Assembly (NCBI GenBank): GCA_002480565.1
Contig: DLCK01000026.1
Location: 188,797-252,796, forward strand
Direction of reading: 5' to 3'
Length of the DNA stretch: 64,000 nt
DNA from: Phycisphaerales bacterium UBA7800
GTDB lineage: Bacteria; Planctomycetota; Phycisphaerae; Phycisphaerales; Phycisphaeraceae
Shown here: positions 53,211 through 62,050 of the stretch, piece after piece
Numbering within the stretch: position 1 is the first letter of the stretch
How the letters are laid out: every line of letters starts with the position of its first letter
Made by a program: the position numbers and the translations under genes
Notes under the pieces: model-generated
The model's database searches: none
The model's input: only the letters and a program-made list of their open reading frames with translations
What the model was told of the DNA's origin: nothing

Positions 53211-53722
53211 GCCAGGGGGCTTGCGCTCCCCGGACCCCTTTGCCAGTTCGTAGCATCACGGTTTAGAGTTCAGTTCAAACAAGGCATCGGTTCATGATGG
53301 GCGATGTCATCCTTATGCATCTCAACCACGTCCGCGCCGCGCAGCTTCGATGGACCAACGGACCTTGACAACGCCGGCCACTCACCGGTGAATTGCAGGA
53401 GACCTGTACGTCTCGGTCCCTGCCCCGGAAGACCGGAAAGTCTCAGGAACCCAGCCCCGCAATTTTTTGTCCGTGTACGGGGCTTCCGGGGGCGGGGGCA
53501 GGGGCGTCCGCAGCGTACAGGTCTCCCCGGCCAACCGGTGAGTGGCCAGCGTAACCGCACTTCGGACAGGCGTGTGACGTTCATGGCATCAGTGCGACGT
53601 TATATTTCATCGATGCAACTCGCCACCCTTGAACCGATGCCTTGTTTGTCTTAAACCAAGTGACCGGTTTACGGTGATGTCATGAACTCGCAAAGGGGTC
53701 CGGGGAGCGCAAGCTCCCTGGC
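53211..53722. repeat. 512-bp quasi-palindromic element
   Basis: The outer 38 bases (53211-53248: GCCAGGGGGCTTGCGCTCCC then CGGACCCCTTTGCCAGTTC) are nearly perfectly complementary to 53684-53722. Further matching blocks follow inward: AACAAGGCATCGGTTCA (53278-53294) with its complement at 53630-53646; CGGCCACTCACCGG and GGAGACCTGTACG (53371-53411) with complements at 53513-53547; CCCTGCCCCGGAAG with its complement near 53487-53505. The centre is a hairpin AGCCCCG...CGGGGCT (53451-53484). Open frames on both strands are by-products of the GC-rich palindrome. Confidence 0.8.
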
Positions 53723-53785
53723 AAGCAAAACAAATACTTACCCAACACCATGACCCAAAGATTTTGCTCAGAAGGCTAAAAAAAC

Positions 53786-55702
53786 TCACCCCGCCCGACG
53801 GATTTCCCGTAAGTCCACCGCCATCGAACCACCTTTTTCCAATAACGCAGTGGCATCCATCACGTTCATATCACGTGCGAAGTACCAGCCTTGCCCGGCA
53901 TCGCAGTCCAAGGCCTGGAGTTGAGCCAACTGGTCTTCGGTTTCCAAACCTTCAGCAACGACCTGCACGTTCATGTTCTGAGCCAACGTCAATATCGCAA
54001 AGACCACAGCCGAGTAATCACGTTGGACAGTCATGTTGCTGATAAACGCGCGATCAATTTTCAACACATCAATCGGAAACCGATTCAAACAGTGCAATGA
54101 CGAATGCCCGGTCCCAAAATCATCCATACATATCGGCAGATTCAAATCACGCAATTGATGCAGCGTCGGTGCGATGATGTCCGGCGAGTCCATGATGACT
54201 GACTCGGTGACTTCGATTTTCACCGTGCCGGGGATGGGTTTGTGTTCCTTAAGCAGATGTGCGATCCAAAGTACCAAATCCGGTTCAACAATCTGCCGCT
54301 TGGACAGGTTAATATTCATTGTTAACGGTTTATTGAACTGCTTCTGCCAGGCGACGAGTTGTTTGATGGCCATGGTGAAAATCTGTTTACCCAAGGGCAC
54401 AATCAAGCCTGTCTCCTCGGCGATTGGGATAAATCGCATCGGTGAGATGAAGCCCAACCGCGCGTGATGCCAACGCACCAAAGCTTCAAACCCAAGTATC
54501 CGCCCATCCCGCAGGTCGATGATCGGCTGATAATGCAACGTCATGGATTGGTCTTCGACAACTGTGCGCAATTCCTCTTCAATCATCAATCGATCCATGT
54601 ATGCAGCATGCACCGTTGAGTCGAAACAGACACATTGATCCTTGCCATCACTCTTGGCCCGATACATTGCAGCATCGGCATCACGCAGGACATCCAACGG
54701 GTCGTCATAATCAAACTCACCAAAGGTGATTCCGATGCTTGTGCTCGTGTGACAATCTCGACCTGAAAGCCGATAGGGCTTGCGAATCTCAGCAAGGATC
54801 CGTGCTGCAACTTCCAGGACCCGCTGCTGATCACCGACATACTGAACCAGCAGCACAAACTCATCACCACCAATTCGGCCAGGCGTCATGATGCAATCGC
54901 GATGTGTCGTCTGCATCAACTCTTCAATGGCAATGGTAATCCGGTTGGCAATCTCCTTGAGCAGTTGGTCGCCAATCTTATGACCCAGACTGTCATTGAT
55001 GATTTTAAACCGGTCAAGGTCCATGAACATCACTGCATATTTATGCTTGGTGGATTGGTAATCGGTGATTGCTTTGGTCAAACAACTTTCAATGCGCGTG
55101 CGATTGGGCAGTCCCGTGAGTTTGTCATGAGTCGCTGCATGTTGAAGCTCATTGGTTCGGTCTTCGACGAGTTTTTCCAGAGTCCGCACGATCGTGTTGG
55201 CCTGGCGGGTGACGGTCCATTTCTGGGTCAAAGCCAAGGCAAGTTGCGCAACCTCCGCAGGATCAAATGGCTTTTTGAGGATCAACATCCGATCACTCAT
55301 ACCCAGCCGTTCGATGATCTGTTCCCATGAGTAGTCAGAATACGCGGTGCAGATCACAACCTGTAAATGAGGGTCTTTTTCCCAAAGCCGACTAATCGTC
55401 TGAACACCATCCCAACCGGGGGGCATGCGCATATCCACAAAGGCCACCGCATAGGGTTTACCTTCATCCAACGCGTTGATCACTTTGGAAAGTCCGTCAC
55501 GTCCCTGCATTGCAGAGTCCACCTGATAGCTGATCTGCGGGCGCGTTGCCACGGCAGTATCGCCAAACAACTCGGCTTCTTGGGCATCCAAATCCATGTC
55601 ATGCGGATCACCTTGCAGCGCCTTGGCAAAGTCCTTGTGAATCGATTCGGTGTCATCAATAATCAGAATTCGTCGATTGATTTGTCGTTGATCGTCTATC
55701 AT
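53786..55702 (-). CDS. Response regulator with GGDEF and EAL domains
   Basis: 638 residues. A receiver domain (about 10-140; RILIIDDTE, VDMRMPPGWDG with the phosphoacceptor Asp, LKKPFD), a coiled coil, a GGDEF domain (about 195-360) with intact RIGGDEF and DLDRFKIINDSLGH, and an EAL domain (about 380-630) with FEALVRW, DDFGTGHSSL, LKIDRAF and EGLET. Both active sites look intact, so it may both make and break c-di-GMP, or one domain may act as a sensor. Its ATG overlaps the stop of the upstream kinase gene by 4 bases, making it the cognate output of that kinase. Confidence 0.95.
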   Translation of the reverse strand: MIDDQRQINRRILIIDDTESIHKDFAKALQGDPHDMDLDAQEAELFGDTAVATRPQISYQVDSAMQGRDGLSKVINALDEGKPYAVAFVDMRMPPGWDGVQTISRLWEKDPHLQVVICTAYSDYSWEQIIERLGMSDRMLILKKPFDPAEVAQLALALTQKWTVTRQANTIVRTLEKLVEDRTNELQHAATHDKLTGLPNRTRIESCLTKAITDYQSTKHKYAVMFMDLDRFKIINDSLGHKIGDQLLKEIANRITIAIEELMQTTHRDCIMTPGRIGGDEFVLLVQYVGDQQRVLEVAARILAEIRKPYRLSGRDCHTSTSIGITFGEFDYDDPLDVLRDADAAMYRAKSDGKDQCVCFDSTVHAAYMDRLMIEEELRTVVEDQSMTLHYQPIIDLRDGRILGFEALVRWHHARLGFISPMRFIPIAEETGLIVPLGKQIFTMAIKQLVAWQKQFNKPLTMNINLSKRQIVEPDLVLWIAHLLKEHKPIPGTVKIEVTESVIMDSPDIIAPTLHQLRDLNLPICMDDFGTGHSSLHCLNRFPIDVLKIDRAFISNMTVQRDYSAVVFAILTLAQNMNVQVVAEGLETEDQLAQLQALDCDAGQGWYFARDMNVMDATALLEKGGSMAVDLREIRRAG

Positions 55703-57120
55703 GCTGCAAGCTCCTGGTTGGATGAGGAACTCTCAGACTCAGGCTGTTGAACGGGTAGGCAAAGTACAAACGTCGCCCCCAAACCAAGTCCCTGGCTTGT
55801 GGCATAAAGCGACCCCTTCATGATCGCCGCGTTGTTCGCTGAATTGTGCAATCCAAAGCCGTGGCCGTCTTTGTCAGTGGTAAAGCCTCGGGTAAAAATT
55901 TTCTCAAGATCATCCTGATTGATCCCTACGCCATTGTCAGTGACAGACAGTTCAACCATCTGCTGATTGTTGTGTTCAACCAACTGGGTTTTGATGGTGA
56001 TTTTTCGGTCGTTAACAGGATTGGCGCTCATGGCTTTCTTGGCGTTACTCATCAGATTCACCAGGATTTGCAGCACCATATGCCGATCCGATTCAACCAA
56101 TGGAATATCACCTGGCTGACGATCAATGCGGACGCCATGTCGATCCAGCGAATTGCGATTCATGGCAATGGCGTCTTCAATCAGGTCCTGAAAGTTGAGT
56201 TTTTCTTTGGTCAATTTTACCTTGGCGTGCGACTGCTGAGCGCTGACGATGTGCTTGATGTGTTCGACACTACTCACCAGCGAATCCAATTCGTCGGTGA
56301 TGGATTGCTGTTCAAGATTCAATGCTTCATAGAGCTTGGCCAGATAGCCAGGGAGTTTGATACCTTTGTCATTGGATGTAAAAAATTCACCCAGACTTTG
56401 GTCGTGTTGATGAATCAGATCCAGGGCTTTACCGAAGTTGCCCAGGCGTGATTGTTGGATGCGGTTGTTGATGGTGTTGGCTGAAACGTTCACGGAGTTA
56501 AGCACGTTGCCGACATTGTGCAGAACACCGGTGGCAATTTCGGCCATGCCTGACTGTCGGCTTAGTGCAACGAGTCGATGATGCAGCCGTTCGCGTTCAC
56601 TTTCTGCCTGACGGCGAGCTTCCTGTTGACGCTTAAGGTCCACCAATGCAGACGACAGTGAACGACATTGTTCATTAAGCAGCGGGAACAAATCCAAAAG
56701 GTAATAGGTCTGGTCATCTTCGACAGCGATGATCGGTTCATACCGACATTCCACGGGTCGTTGCAATGCCAGATTCACCGCGTCGGACACCGGGGTGTTG
56801 GCTGGGAACTCCAGGGGTTGATACGGCCAAACCTCCATGAGCGTGTCCACCGGTTTACTGAGAAACAGTTCCCGACAATATGGGCGAGCAAGAATCCGTT
56901 CGGTCCCCACACGTGAAAGCACCATATTCCGACGCAGTCCATCAAGCACAATCACGCCGGTGATGGAAAGGTCTTTGTCGAATGTTTTCACAATCTGCTC
57001 AAGAGGGGTTTTATGATCCTCACGGTAAAAACAACCTGCCTGATTTTTCATCTCCACAAGCGTGGTGACATGTTGCAATGTCTCATTGACCTGATGTTGA
57101 ATCGTTTGTTGGGTCGTCAT
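55699..57120 (-). CDS. Soluble sensor histidine kinase partnered with the GGDEF-EAL regulator
   Basis: 473 residues without membrane segments. The N-terminal 150 residues hold a CBS-like or PAS-like region with motifs ILARPYCRELFLS and EPIIAVEDD. A coiled coil (about 160-185) leads to GMAEIATGVLHNVGNVLNSV, where the H of HNVGN is the phosphoacceptor of this kinase subfamily. The GHKL domain has NLMSNAKKAM, TDNGVGI and GHGFGLHNSANNA. The next gene overlaps by 4 bases and encodes a receiver-GGDEF-EAL protein, so the pair forms a two-component system that sets c-di-GMP level. The stimulus is unknown. Confidence 0.92.
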   Translation of the reverse strand: MTTQQTIQHQVNETLQHVTTLVEMKNQAGCFYREDHKTPLEQIVKTFDKDLSITGVIVLDGLRRNMVLSRVGTERILARPYCRELFLSKPVDTLMEVWPYQPLEFPANTPVSDAVNLALQRPVECRYEPIIAVEDDQTYYLLDLFPLLNEQCRSLSSALVDLKRQQEARRQAESERERLHHRLVALSRQSGMAEIATGVLHNVGNVLNSVNVSANTINNRIQQSRLGNFGKALDLIHQHDQSLGEFFTSNDKGIKLPGYLAKLYEALNLEQQSITDELDSLVSSVEHIKHIVSAQQSHAKVKLTKEKLNFQDLIEDAIAMNRNSLDRHGVRIDRQPGDIPLVESDRHMVLQILVNLMSNAKKAMSANPVNDRKITIKTQLVEHNNQQMVELSVTDNGVGINQDDLEKIFTRGFTTDKDGHGFGLHNSANNAAIMKGSLYATSQGLGLGATFVLCLPVQQPESESSSSNQELAA

Positions 57121-57467
57121 TGTGCACCTGTATCAAAAAACTACGAATCGGGTGCGACCCTTGTGCGCCGGCGGTACGTCACACTGATCGCGTAAACACT
57201 TGAGCATCATTGCTCGGCGAACCTGTGAGGTTGACCTTTCCCCTTGCCTTTATGTCGGAAGCATCACATACAAAGGTAAATGATGTGACATGAATGGCGT
57301 GTTTCTAACCGTAACTAAACATGATGAGCAAAGTCTTCTGTTTAAGTCAGGGAAATTACTTAGAGAAAAAACAGCAGGTGGCGTTCTGAGTTGTCGAGCT
57401 GTCTTTTAAAGCATTTGCCGATCTGTTTTTTCGACGAGTCGATCAGGCTGTAGTACCATGTTCTGCC
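57121..57467. other. Divergent promoter region, no gene seen
   Basis: Gap of about 350 bases between the divergent kinase and GH105 genes. No open frame, strong hairpin or repeat was found. It must contain the promoters of both transcripts. Confidence 0.45.
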
Positions 57468-58982
57468 ATGCACCAAAGTCACTTTATTTATCCGACCATG
57501 ATGCATGGCCCCACCGTGCCTATCCCCACAGGCAAAGGGGTGTTGCATTGTCGGGCGACCGCAGCATTGGTCCCTGATCATGTAGCGCATCCTGAAAGTC
57601 TCACCGATGAGCAGCAACCGGTGATCTGGCAGTTCCCGACGTTCACCTGTTCTTCGCGTCAATCACTTTGGCTTCGACTCATCCCCGCGGTTGATGTCCG
57701 CAGCTACCAGACGGTTGCGATTTATACCGCGCAGAGCAATGTGTTTTTAGCTCAGCAATCTGTGGGACTGCCCAGTGTGTATGAACCTTTGGATATCCCG
57801 CTGCCGGATGATGCTGCCCCGCTCATTGCCAAGGAAGGCTTGCGATTGGAATTGCTTGGCAGTGAACCGATGCATGTCTTTGTACAGCAAAACCGAACCA
57901 CGGAAACCGACATCCGCCCTGATGCGTTGTCGTCTGGTCTGGTTGTTCAACCTTCTGGTCAATCCCGCGAAGAGTTGATGAGCAGTTTTGAAAAACGACT
58001 CTGCTCAGCAGGCAGTTGGCAGGCATGGAGTTGGATGGGCGGCTGTGTACTCGACGGACTCTGGGCGCTGAGTCAAATCGGGAGTGTGCAGGCAGGCAAA
58101 CCATTCACCGATGCCATCGAACGGTTTTTTGATGCTTATATGACCGACTACGATCTGGTGAGTTTCACGCCTCATTCAATCATGATTGTCAACGAGATCG
58201 GCGGGGTCGAAGGCGGACTGCCCTGGGCAACCTTGATCCGCACGCGCCCGGATCATCCAACGACTGAACTCTTTGCCACCTTCATGACACGATTTGTCGC
58301 TGATCTCCAAGAGCGTCAACACTACACCTGTGAAGGCAATTACACATTCAACTATCCAATGATGGTCACCGCCATTGCCAAAGGCCGCGAAGATTGGATC
58401 GCGCAAGTCTGGGACAATCTGCGAACCTGGCAAGACGCACTAAGACAACACGACGGACTGTACCTGCGAAACCATGCAGGCAAATTGACCTATCGCAACT
58501 GGGCACGCGGTTGCTGCTGGTATGCCCTGGGACTGGTTCGATGCTTGCAGGAAGCACGGGACCATGACATTGAGATACCCGATGACCTGCTTGAAGAAAT
58601 CAACGATGTCCTAAGATGGTTACTTGCACAACAACGCGCTGATGGCTTGTGGTCCAACTTCATTGATGAACAGGCACAAGTCCCGGATACCTCCGGTTCC
58701 GCAGGGATCGCTGCTGCGATGACGGTCGCTGCCAACTATGGATTTCTTGAGGATTCCCTGGCTCAAGCCTGTGAGTCGGCAGCCAGTCACACCCTCGACA
58801 CCTTGTTGCACTATCTCACCGCCGATGGTCATCTCACAGGTGTGGCACCCAATAACAAAGCTGAGTCAGGCACAACCCTCCAACGCCAGACCTACCGCGT
58901 CACCATACAGTTCGGCAGCGGACTCCTGGCAAGCTTGCTGGCGGCTCAACGCAATGCCGGATCAAATCAGACTTATCGTTAA
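57468..58982 (+). CDS. GH105-like unsaturated rhamnogalacturonyl hydrolase
   Basis: 504 residues. An N-terminal beta-rich extension (about 1-150) is followed by an alpha/alpha-barrel with GH88/GH105 motifs: WQAWSWMGGCVLDGLWAL, YTCEGNYTFNYPMM, NWARGCCWYALGLVRCL and QVPDTSGSAGIAAAM. This class removes the unsaturated uronic acid left by pectin lyases from rhamnogalacturonan or related oligosaccharides. No signal peptide is present. The N-terminal domain is unusual for the family. It is not next to the oligogalacturonate-lyase-like gene at 35185, but both fit the same catabolic theme. Confidence 0.78.
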   Translation: MHQSHFIYPTMMHGPTVPIPTGKGVLHCRATAALVPDHVAHPESLTDEQQPVIWQFPTFTCSSRQSLWLRLIPAVDVRSYQTVAIYTAQSNVFLAQQSVGLPSVYEPLDIPLPDDAAPLIAKEGLRLELLGSEPMHVFVQQNRTTETDIRPDALSSGLVVQPSGQSREELMSSFEKRLCSAGSWQAWSWMGGCVLDGLWALSQIGSVQAGKPFTDAIERFFDAYMTDYDLVSFTPHSIMIVNEIGGVEGGLPWATLIRTRPDHPTTELFATFMTRFVADLQERQHYTCEGNYTFNYPMMVTAIAKGREDWIAQVWDNLRTWQDALRQHDGLYLRNHAGKLTYRNWARGCCWYALGLVRCLQEARDHDIEIPDDLLEEINDVLRWLLAQQRADGLWSNFIDEQAQVPDTSGSAGIAAAMTVAANYGFLEDSLAQACESAASHTLDTLLHYLTADGHLTGVAPNNKAESGTTLQRQTYRVTIQFGSGLLASLLAAQRNAGSNQTYR

Positions 58983-59010
58983 CCGATGTGAACTGTGAAA
59001 CCTTTCCCCA

Positions 59011-59114
59011 CCAAGCCTCCAGATGAGGCTTGGCGAATCTGACGGGTCACATAACGAAAATGAACAATTACCCGTCAGATTCGTCCACATAGCCGGACTC
59101 ATCTGGCGGCTTGG
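59011..59114. repeat. 104-bp palindromic element
   Basis: CCAAGCC(TC)CAGATGAG and CGAATCTGACGGGT (59011-59047) pair with ACCCGTCAGATTCG and CTCATCTGGCGGCTTGG (59069-59114). A half copy lies at 24082-24116. The position after the GH105 gene suits a terminator-like function, but there is no T tract. Confidence 0.75.
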
Positions 59115-59314
59115 AGCCTTGCTCTTTTTATCCAAAATTTACGTGTGAAATAAAACACGCCGCAGCCAGGAGAACGCACAGACTGCGACGTGTCACAACT
59201 ATCGGTCAACTGTCATCAATGGGCAATAATCAGTTGACAATGGGGACCCGTATGAATGTTTCGGCACGGCGTTCTCCCACTCCGCCCCGACCTATAAACC
59301 TGTTGAGCATTGGA

Positions 59315-60109
59315 TCAGGCTGCTACCGTTTCAACCGAATGAGAAGTCTGCTTTTCACACAACTCACCAATACTTTCAACAATTAAACCTGGCTGATACG
59401 CAAAGTCCGGCAAGTCATCACGACTAGTCCCACCAGAAAGCACCAACACCGTGTGATAACCCATTTGAACACCGCCGAGGATGTCCGTGGACATGGTGTC
59501 GCCAATCATGGTGATTTCGTCGGTTCGCAGATTCAATTCCTTGCGAGCCTGACGCATCATAATTGGACTGGGTTTACCGACACTAAATGCCTGGGCGCCT
59601 GTTGCGGTTTCGATCATTGCGACAATCGCACCACAACCGGGTCTTAGGCCATGCTGCGTCGGGCAATTGGGATCCATGTTGGTTGCGATGAGTTTTGCAC
59701 CACCTGCTACCAATCGCACCGCTTGTTCGATCTGTTCCATATTGAACGACCGGCCTTCGCCTACGACGACGTAGTCCGGGTCATGATCGACGATGGCATA
59801 GCCGTTGGTGTGCATCGCTTGAGTTAGGCCACCTTCACCGATGACGTATGCCGTGCCGCCGGGCTTTTGACTTGCCAAGAATCGGGCCGTCGCCATGGCA
59901 CAGGTGAAGATGTGTTTTTCGGATACATGCATCCCCATGCGTTGGAGCTTGGTCGCTACATCCAATCGCGTTCGTTGGGAATTGTTGGTCAGAAACAGAA
60001 ACGGGATATCGTCTTGTAAGAGTTGGTTGATAAAACGTTCAGCACCGGGAATAAGTTGACTGCCGCGATAAATCACGCCGTCCATATCAATGAGGTAACC
60101 TTTGGCCAT
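59315..60109 (-). CDS. HAD-superfamily phosphatase, NagD-like (class IIA)
   Basis: 264 residues from ATG 60109 with GGAG at 8 bases. The HAD motifs are motif I LIDMDGVIYRG, motif II FLTNNSQRT, motif III lysine in VGKPSPIM, and motif IV MIGDTMSTDILGG. The C2A cap and length are those of NagD/PGP-type phosphatases that act on sugar phosphates, nucleotide monophosphates or 4-nitrophenylphosphate. The exact substrate is not evident. It stands alone. Confidence 0.93.
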   Translation of the reverse strand: MAKGYLIDMDGVIYRGSQLIPGAERFINQLLQDDIPFLFLTNNSQRTRLDVATKLQRMGMHVSEKHIFTCAMATARFLASQKPGGTAYVIGEGGLTQAMHTNGYAIVDHDPDYVVVGEGRSFNMEQIEQAVRLVAGGAKLIATNMDPNCPTQHGLRPGCGAIVAMIETATGAQAFSVGKPSPIMMRQARKELNLRTDEITMIGDTMSTDILGGVQMGYHTVLVLSGGTSRDDLPDFAYQPGLIVESIGELCEKQTSHSVETVAA

Positions 60110-60652
60110 AACACTTCTCCATGGCAGTGGGTTTGAGGTAGGTATCGACAAACACTTCGCAGCCGATAGTTGGCTTTATGCAAAGTCGGTGCCAAAACCA
60201 TAAATTCATCGAATGAACCAAAAACACCTCATTGAACCGGATTCAAAGACCAATCCGCGCGCAATGATTTTAAAGTGCCTTGTTTTGAGGCAGTTAACTT
60301 GAATCTTTTTATGACATTCAGCATGGCGCGCATTATCCGGATAGCTTGTGGATAAGCTGGCAACAGCCTGTCGATGATCGGATTGCTCTTTTGACCGTTA
60401 AATGACAAAGTCCAGATAACAGAGTTTTTCACCTGTGTTGTCGACTATGGCGCGCCTTAGGTGTCAGGTTAAATGACGGGTTATGCACACACTGTTACTT
60501 GCCTTAAGTCTTTATTCACACGCATGCCATATCAAACTTCCGGGGGGTTATGCTCAAAATGACAGGGCTTATTACTATGACGAAGTTATTTATATATATA
60601 TCTTCATAGTCATCAATCAGGGAGCATTTATTCAAGTTCAAAACTTTTTGTA
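60110..60652. other. Intergenic region with no supported gene
   Basis: Over 500 bases between the NagD-like and Fpg genes. A short GTG-initiated frame (60229-60432, minus) is not convincing. A DnaA-box-like TTATCCACA (complement near 60346) and the string AAACTTCCGGGGGG (60533-60546) are the only points of note. Confidence 0.45.
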
Positions 60653-61465
60653 TCAATGTTGACATTGGGGACAAAAGACCGTGGTTCGTCCCGCCAGGAG
60701 CATGCCATGGAGTTGGGTATTGCAGTGGGTGCAAGGTTGTGCAGCTCTGCCGTAGACCTTGTGCATGTTTTGGAACTTGCCGGACTGGCCGTTGACCATC
60801 ACGTAGTCACGGAGGGTTGAACCACCGCGTTTAATTGCGGTTTTAAGCAGCTTTCGCATTTCACGGACCAGCAGTCTGGATTCATCCACTGTCAATGCAC
60901 AAGCCATTCGGTCAGGTCGGATCTTGCAGTTAAAGCACAATTCATCCACGTAGATATTCCCAAGACCTGCCAGGAGGTTTTGATCCAGCAAAGCAGCCTT
61001 GAGAGTCCGTTTGGTCTTAGACAAGCCTTGAGCCAAACTTCCGGGGGTAATGAGCAGGGCATCAGGGCCGATTTTGGACCAGCGTTGGGTTTTCAGTTCA
61101 GCCAATGCACCGAATGTCCACAATCCACCAAATCGTCTGGGGTCGATAAAACCGAGCGTATCAGCGTTGTAAAGCGTCCATTGGACGTGACAGTGCTTGG
61201 GGAAGGGTCGGTTTATGCCCATTAATCGTCCGGTCATGCCCAGGTGGACATTGATCGTGGTTTGGGTCACATCGTCCGCAATGATCGCCAGTTGTTTGCC
61301 ATGGCGGATGACGTCAGCAATGACCTTGCCTTGGAGGAGGCTCTGAGGCGTTGCTAAGCCGGTCACGATATCAGGACGATGGATGACCACCTTTTTTACT
61401 CGCTGGCCTTGGACAAGCTCCAGGAGCGTTCGGCGGACATTCTCAACTTCAGGCAGTTCAGGCAT
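60653..61465 (-). CDS. mutM: Formamidopyrimidine-DNA glycosylase
   Basis: 270 residues from ATG 61465; the open frame continues upstream through repeats, but maturation needs an N-terminal proline, and MPELPEVENVRR at this ATG supplies it. Pro2 and Glu3 are the catalytic residues. Further motifs are HLGMTGRL, GFIDPRRFG, LAGLGNIYVDE, and the C-terminal zinc finger PCTHC...FCPQCQ. The enzyme removes 8-oxoguanine and ring-opened purines. The string ACTTCCGGGGG lies within the coding region near 61036. Confidence 0.95.
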   Translation of the reverse strand: MPELPEVENVRRTLLELVQGQRVKKVVIHRPDIVTGLATPQSLLQGKVIADVIRHGKQLAIIADDVTQTTINVHLGMTGRLMGINRPFPKHCHVQWTLYNADTLGFIDPRRFGGLWTFGALAELKTQRWSKIGPDALLITPGSLAQGLSKTKRTLKAALLDQNLLAGLGNIYVDELCFNCKIRPDRMACALTVDESRLLVREMRKLLKTAIKRGGSTLRDYVMVNGQSGKFQNMHKVYGRAAQPCTHCNTQLHGMLLAGRTTVFCPQCQH

Positions 61466-61495
61466 GAGCAGATTGTAGCTCAATGAATGATCGTT

Positions 61496-61760
61496 GTAAC
61501 AGAGCTTTGCTCTGTCCGGGCTGACACAGCTTTCCCTTATACACAACGTCTTCACGCATTGATTTGTCTTCAGTAGGGTGGCGTAGAGCGAAGCGAAACC
61601 CACCGTCGCAAGGTCCCGCAGCTGCAAAACCGGTGGGTTTCGCTCGGAGACTCGCTCTACACCACCCTACATTTGAGTTGTGTATAAGGAAAAGCTGACA
61701 CAGCCCGGCTCGCTTGAGTGCAATAGGGAAGCGCATGGATAGCTGCGAGCCGGATCGTAG
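61496..61760. repeat. Dispersed hairpin repeat interrupted by the palindromic insert
   Basis: ACAGAGC-TTT-GCTCTGT followed by CCGGG (61499-61520) and GCCCGGCTCGC with GCAATAGGG and GAGCCGGATCG downstream (61703-61756) resemble parts of the repeat block at 12836-13023. The 193-bp palindrome sits in the middle, as if inserted into an older copy. Confidence 0.5.
61516..61708. mobile_element. 193-bp MITE-like element with long inverted ends
   Basis: The ends CCGGGCTGACACAG and CTTTCCCTTATACACAAC (61516-61546) are repeated inverted at 61677-61708 with few mismatches. A second inverted pair lies inside: GGTGGCGTAGAGCGAAGCG with AAACCCACCG (61576-61605), and its complement at 61631-61668. No transposase is encoded. 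A non-autonomous element is the simplest reading; target duplications could not be defined. Confidence 0.6.
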
Positions 61761-61804
61761 CTTTGAGGTGTATTGGCTTTGTGATCGAATTAAAATCAAT
61801 CGAC

Positions 61805-62023
61805 TTACTTCAAATCCTCTTGCCCGGGCCAGTCTTTGAATGCCCAGATAAACAGCAGGATCAGAACACCAGCAGGGACAAAAACGATCAATGACAAAGC
61901 GCCAGGCAAACCGGCCTTGGTACAAATCCGCCAACAGGGCCAAAGAACCAATGCGCCCATGAGACAGACCAGCAGGATTTCAATTAATCCAACACCGTTA
62001 ATGCCGGCTGCTAATGTCAGCAT
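61805..62023 (-). CDS. Small membrane protein, two transmembrane segments
   Basis: 72 residues from ATG 62023, preceded by AGGGGG at a good distance. Two hydrophobic helices (about 10-28 and 40-62) are separated by a short loop WRICTKAGLPGALSL; the C-terminus WAFKDWPGQEDLK is polar. This pattern, with the KAG-P loop, is common in small planctomycete membrane proteins and resembles the DUF805-like or PLDc_N-like class, but the match is too weak to name. It lies 27 bases beyond the YggS gene on the same strand, probably in one operon. Confidence 0.75.
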   Translation of the reverse strand: MLTLAAGINGVGLIEILLVCLMGALVLWPCWRICTKAGLPGALSLIVFVPAGVLILLFIWAFKDWPGQEDLK

Positions 62024-62050
62024 ATTGACCCCCTGAAATTTACCAGGCGT

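Noticed and set aside
53270..53654. Two proline/arginine-rich open frames, one on each strand
   Set aside because: They lie inside the 512-bp palindrome, mirror each other, and have no ribosome site or family resemblance.
60340..60360. Replication origin suggested by a TTATCCACA box
   Set aside because: Only one perfect box is present, with no AT-rich unwinding region, dnaA or dnaN nearby.
60229..60432. GTG-initiated minus-strand frame of 67 residues
   Set aside because: No ribosome site and no recognisable domain; it lies in an otherwise empty gap.
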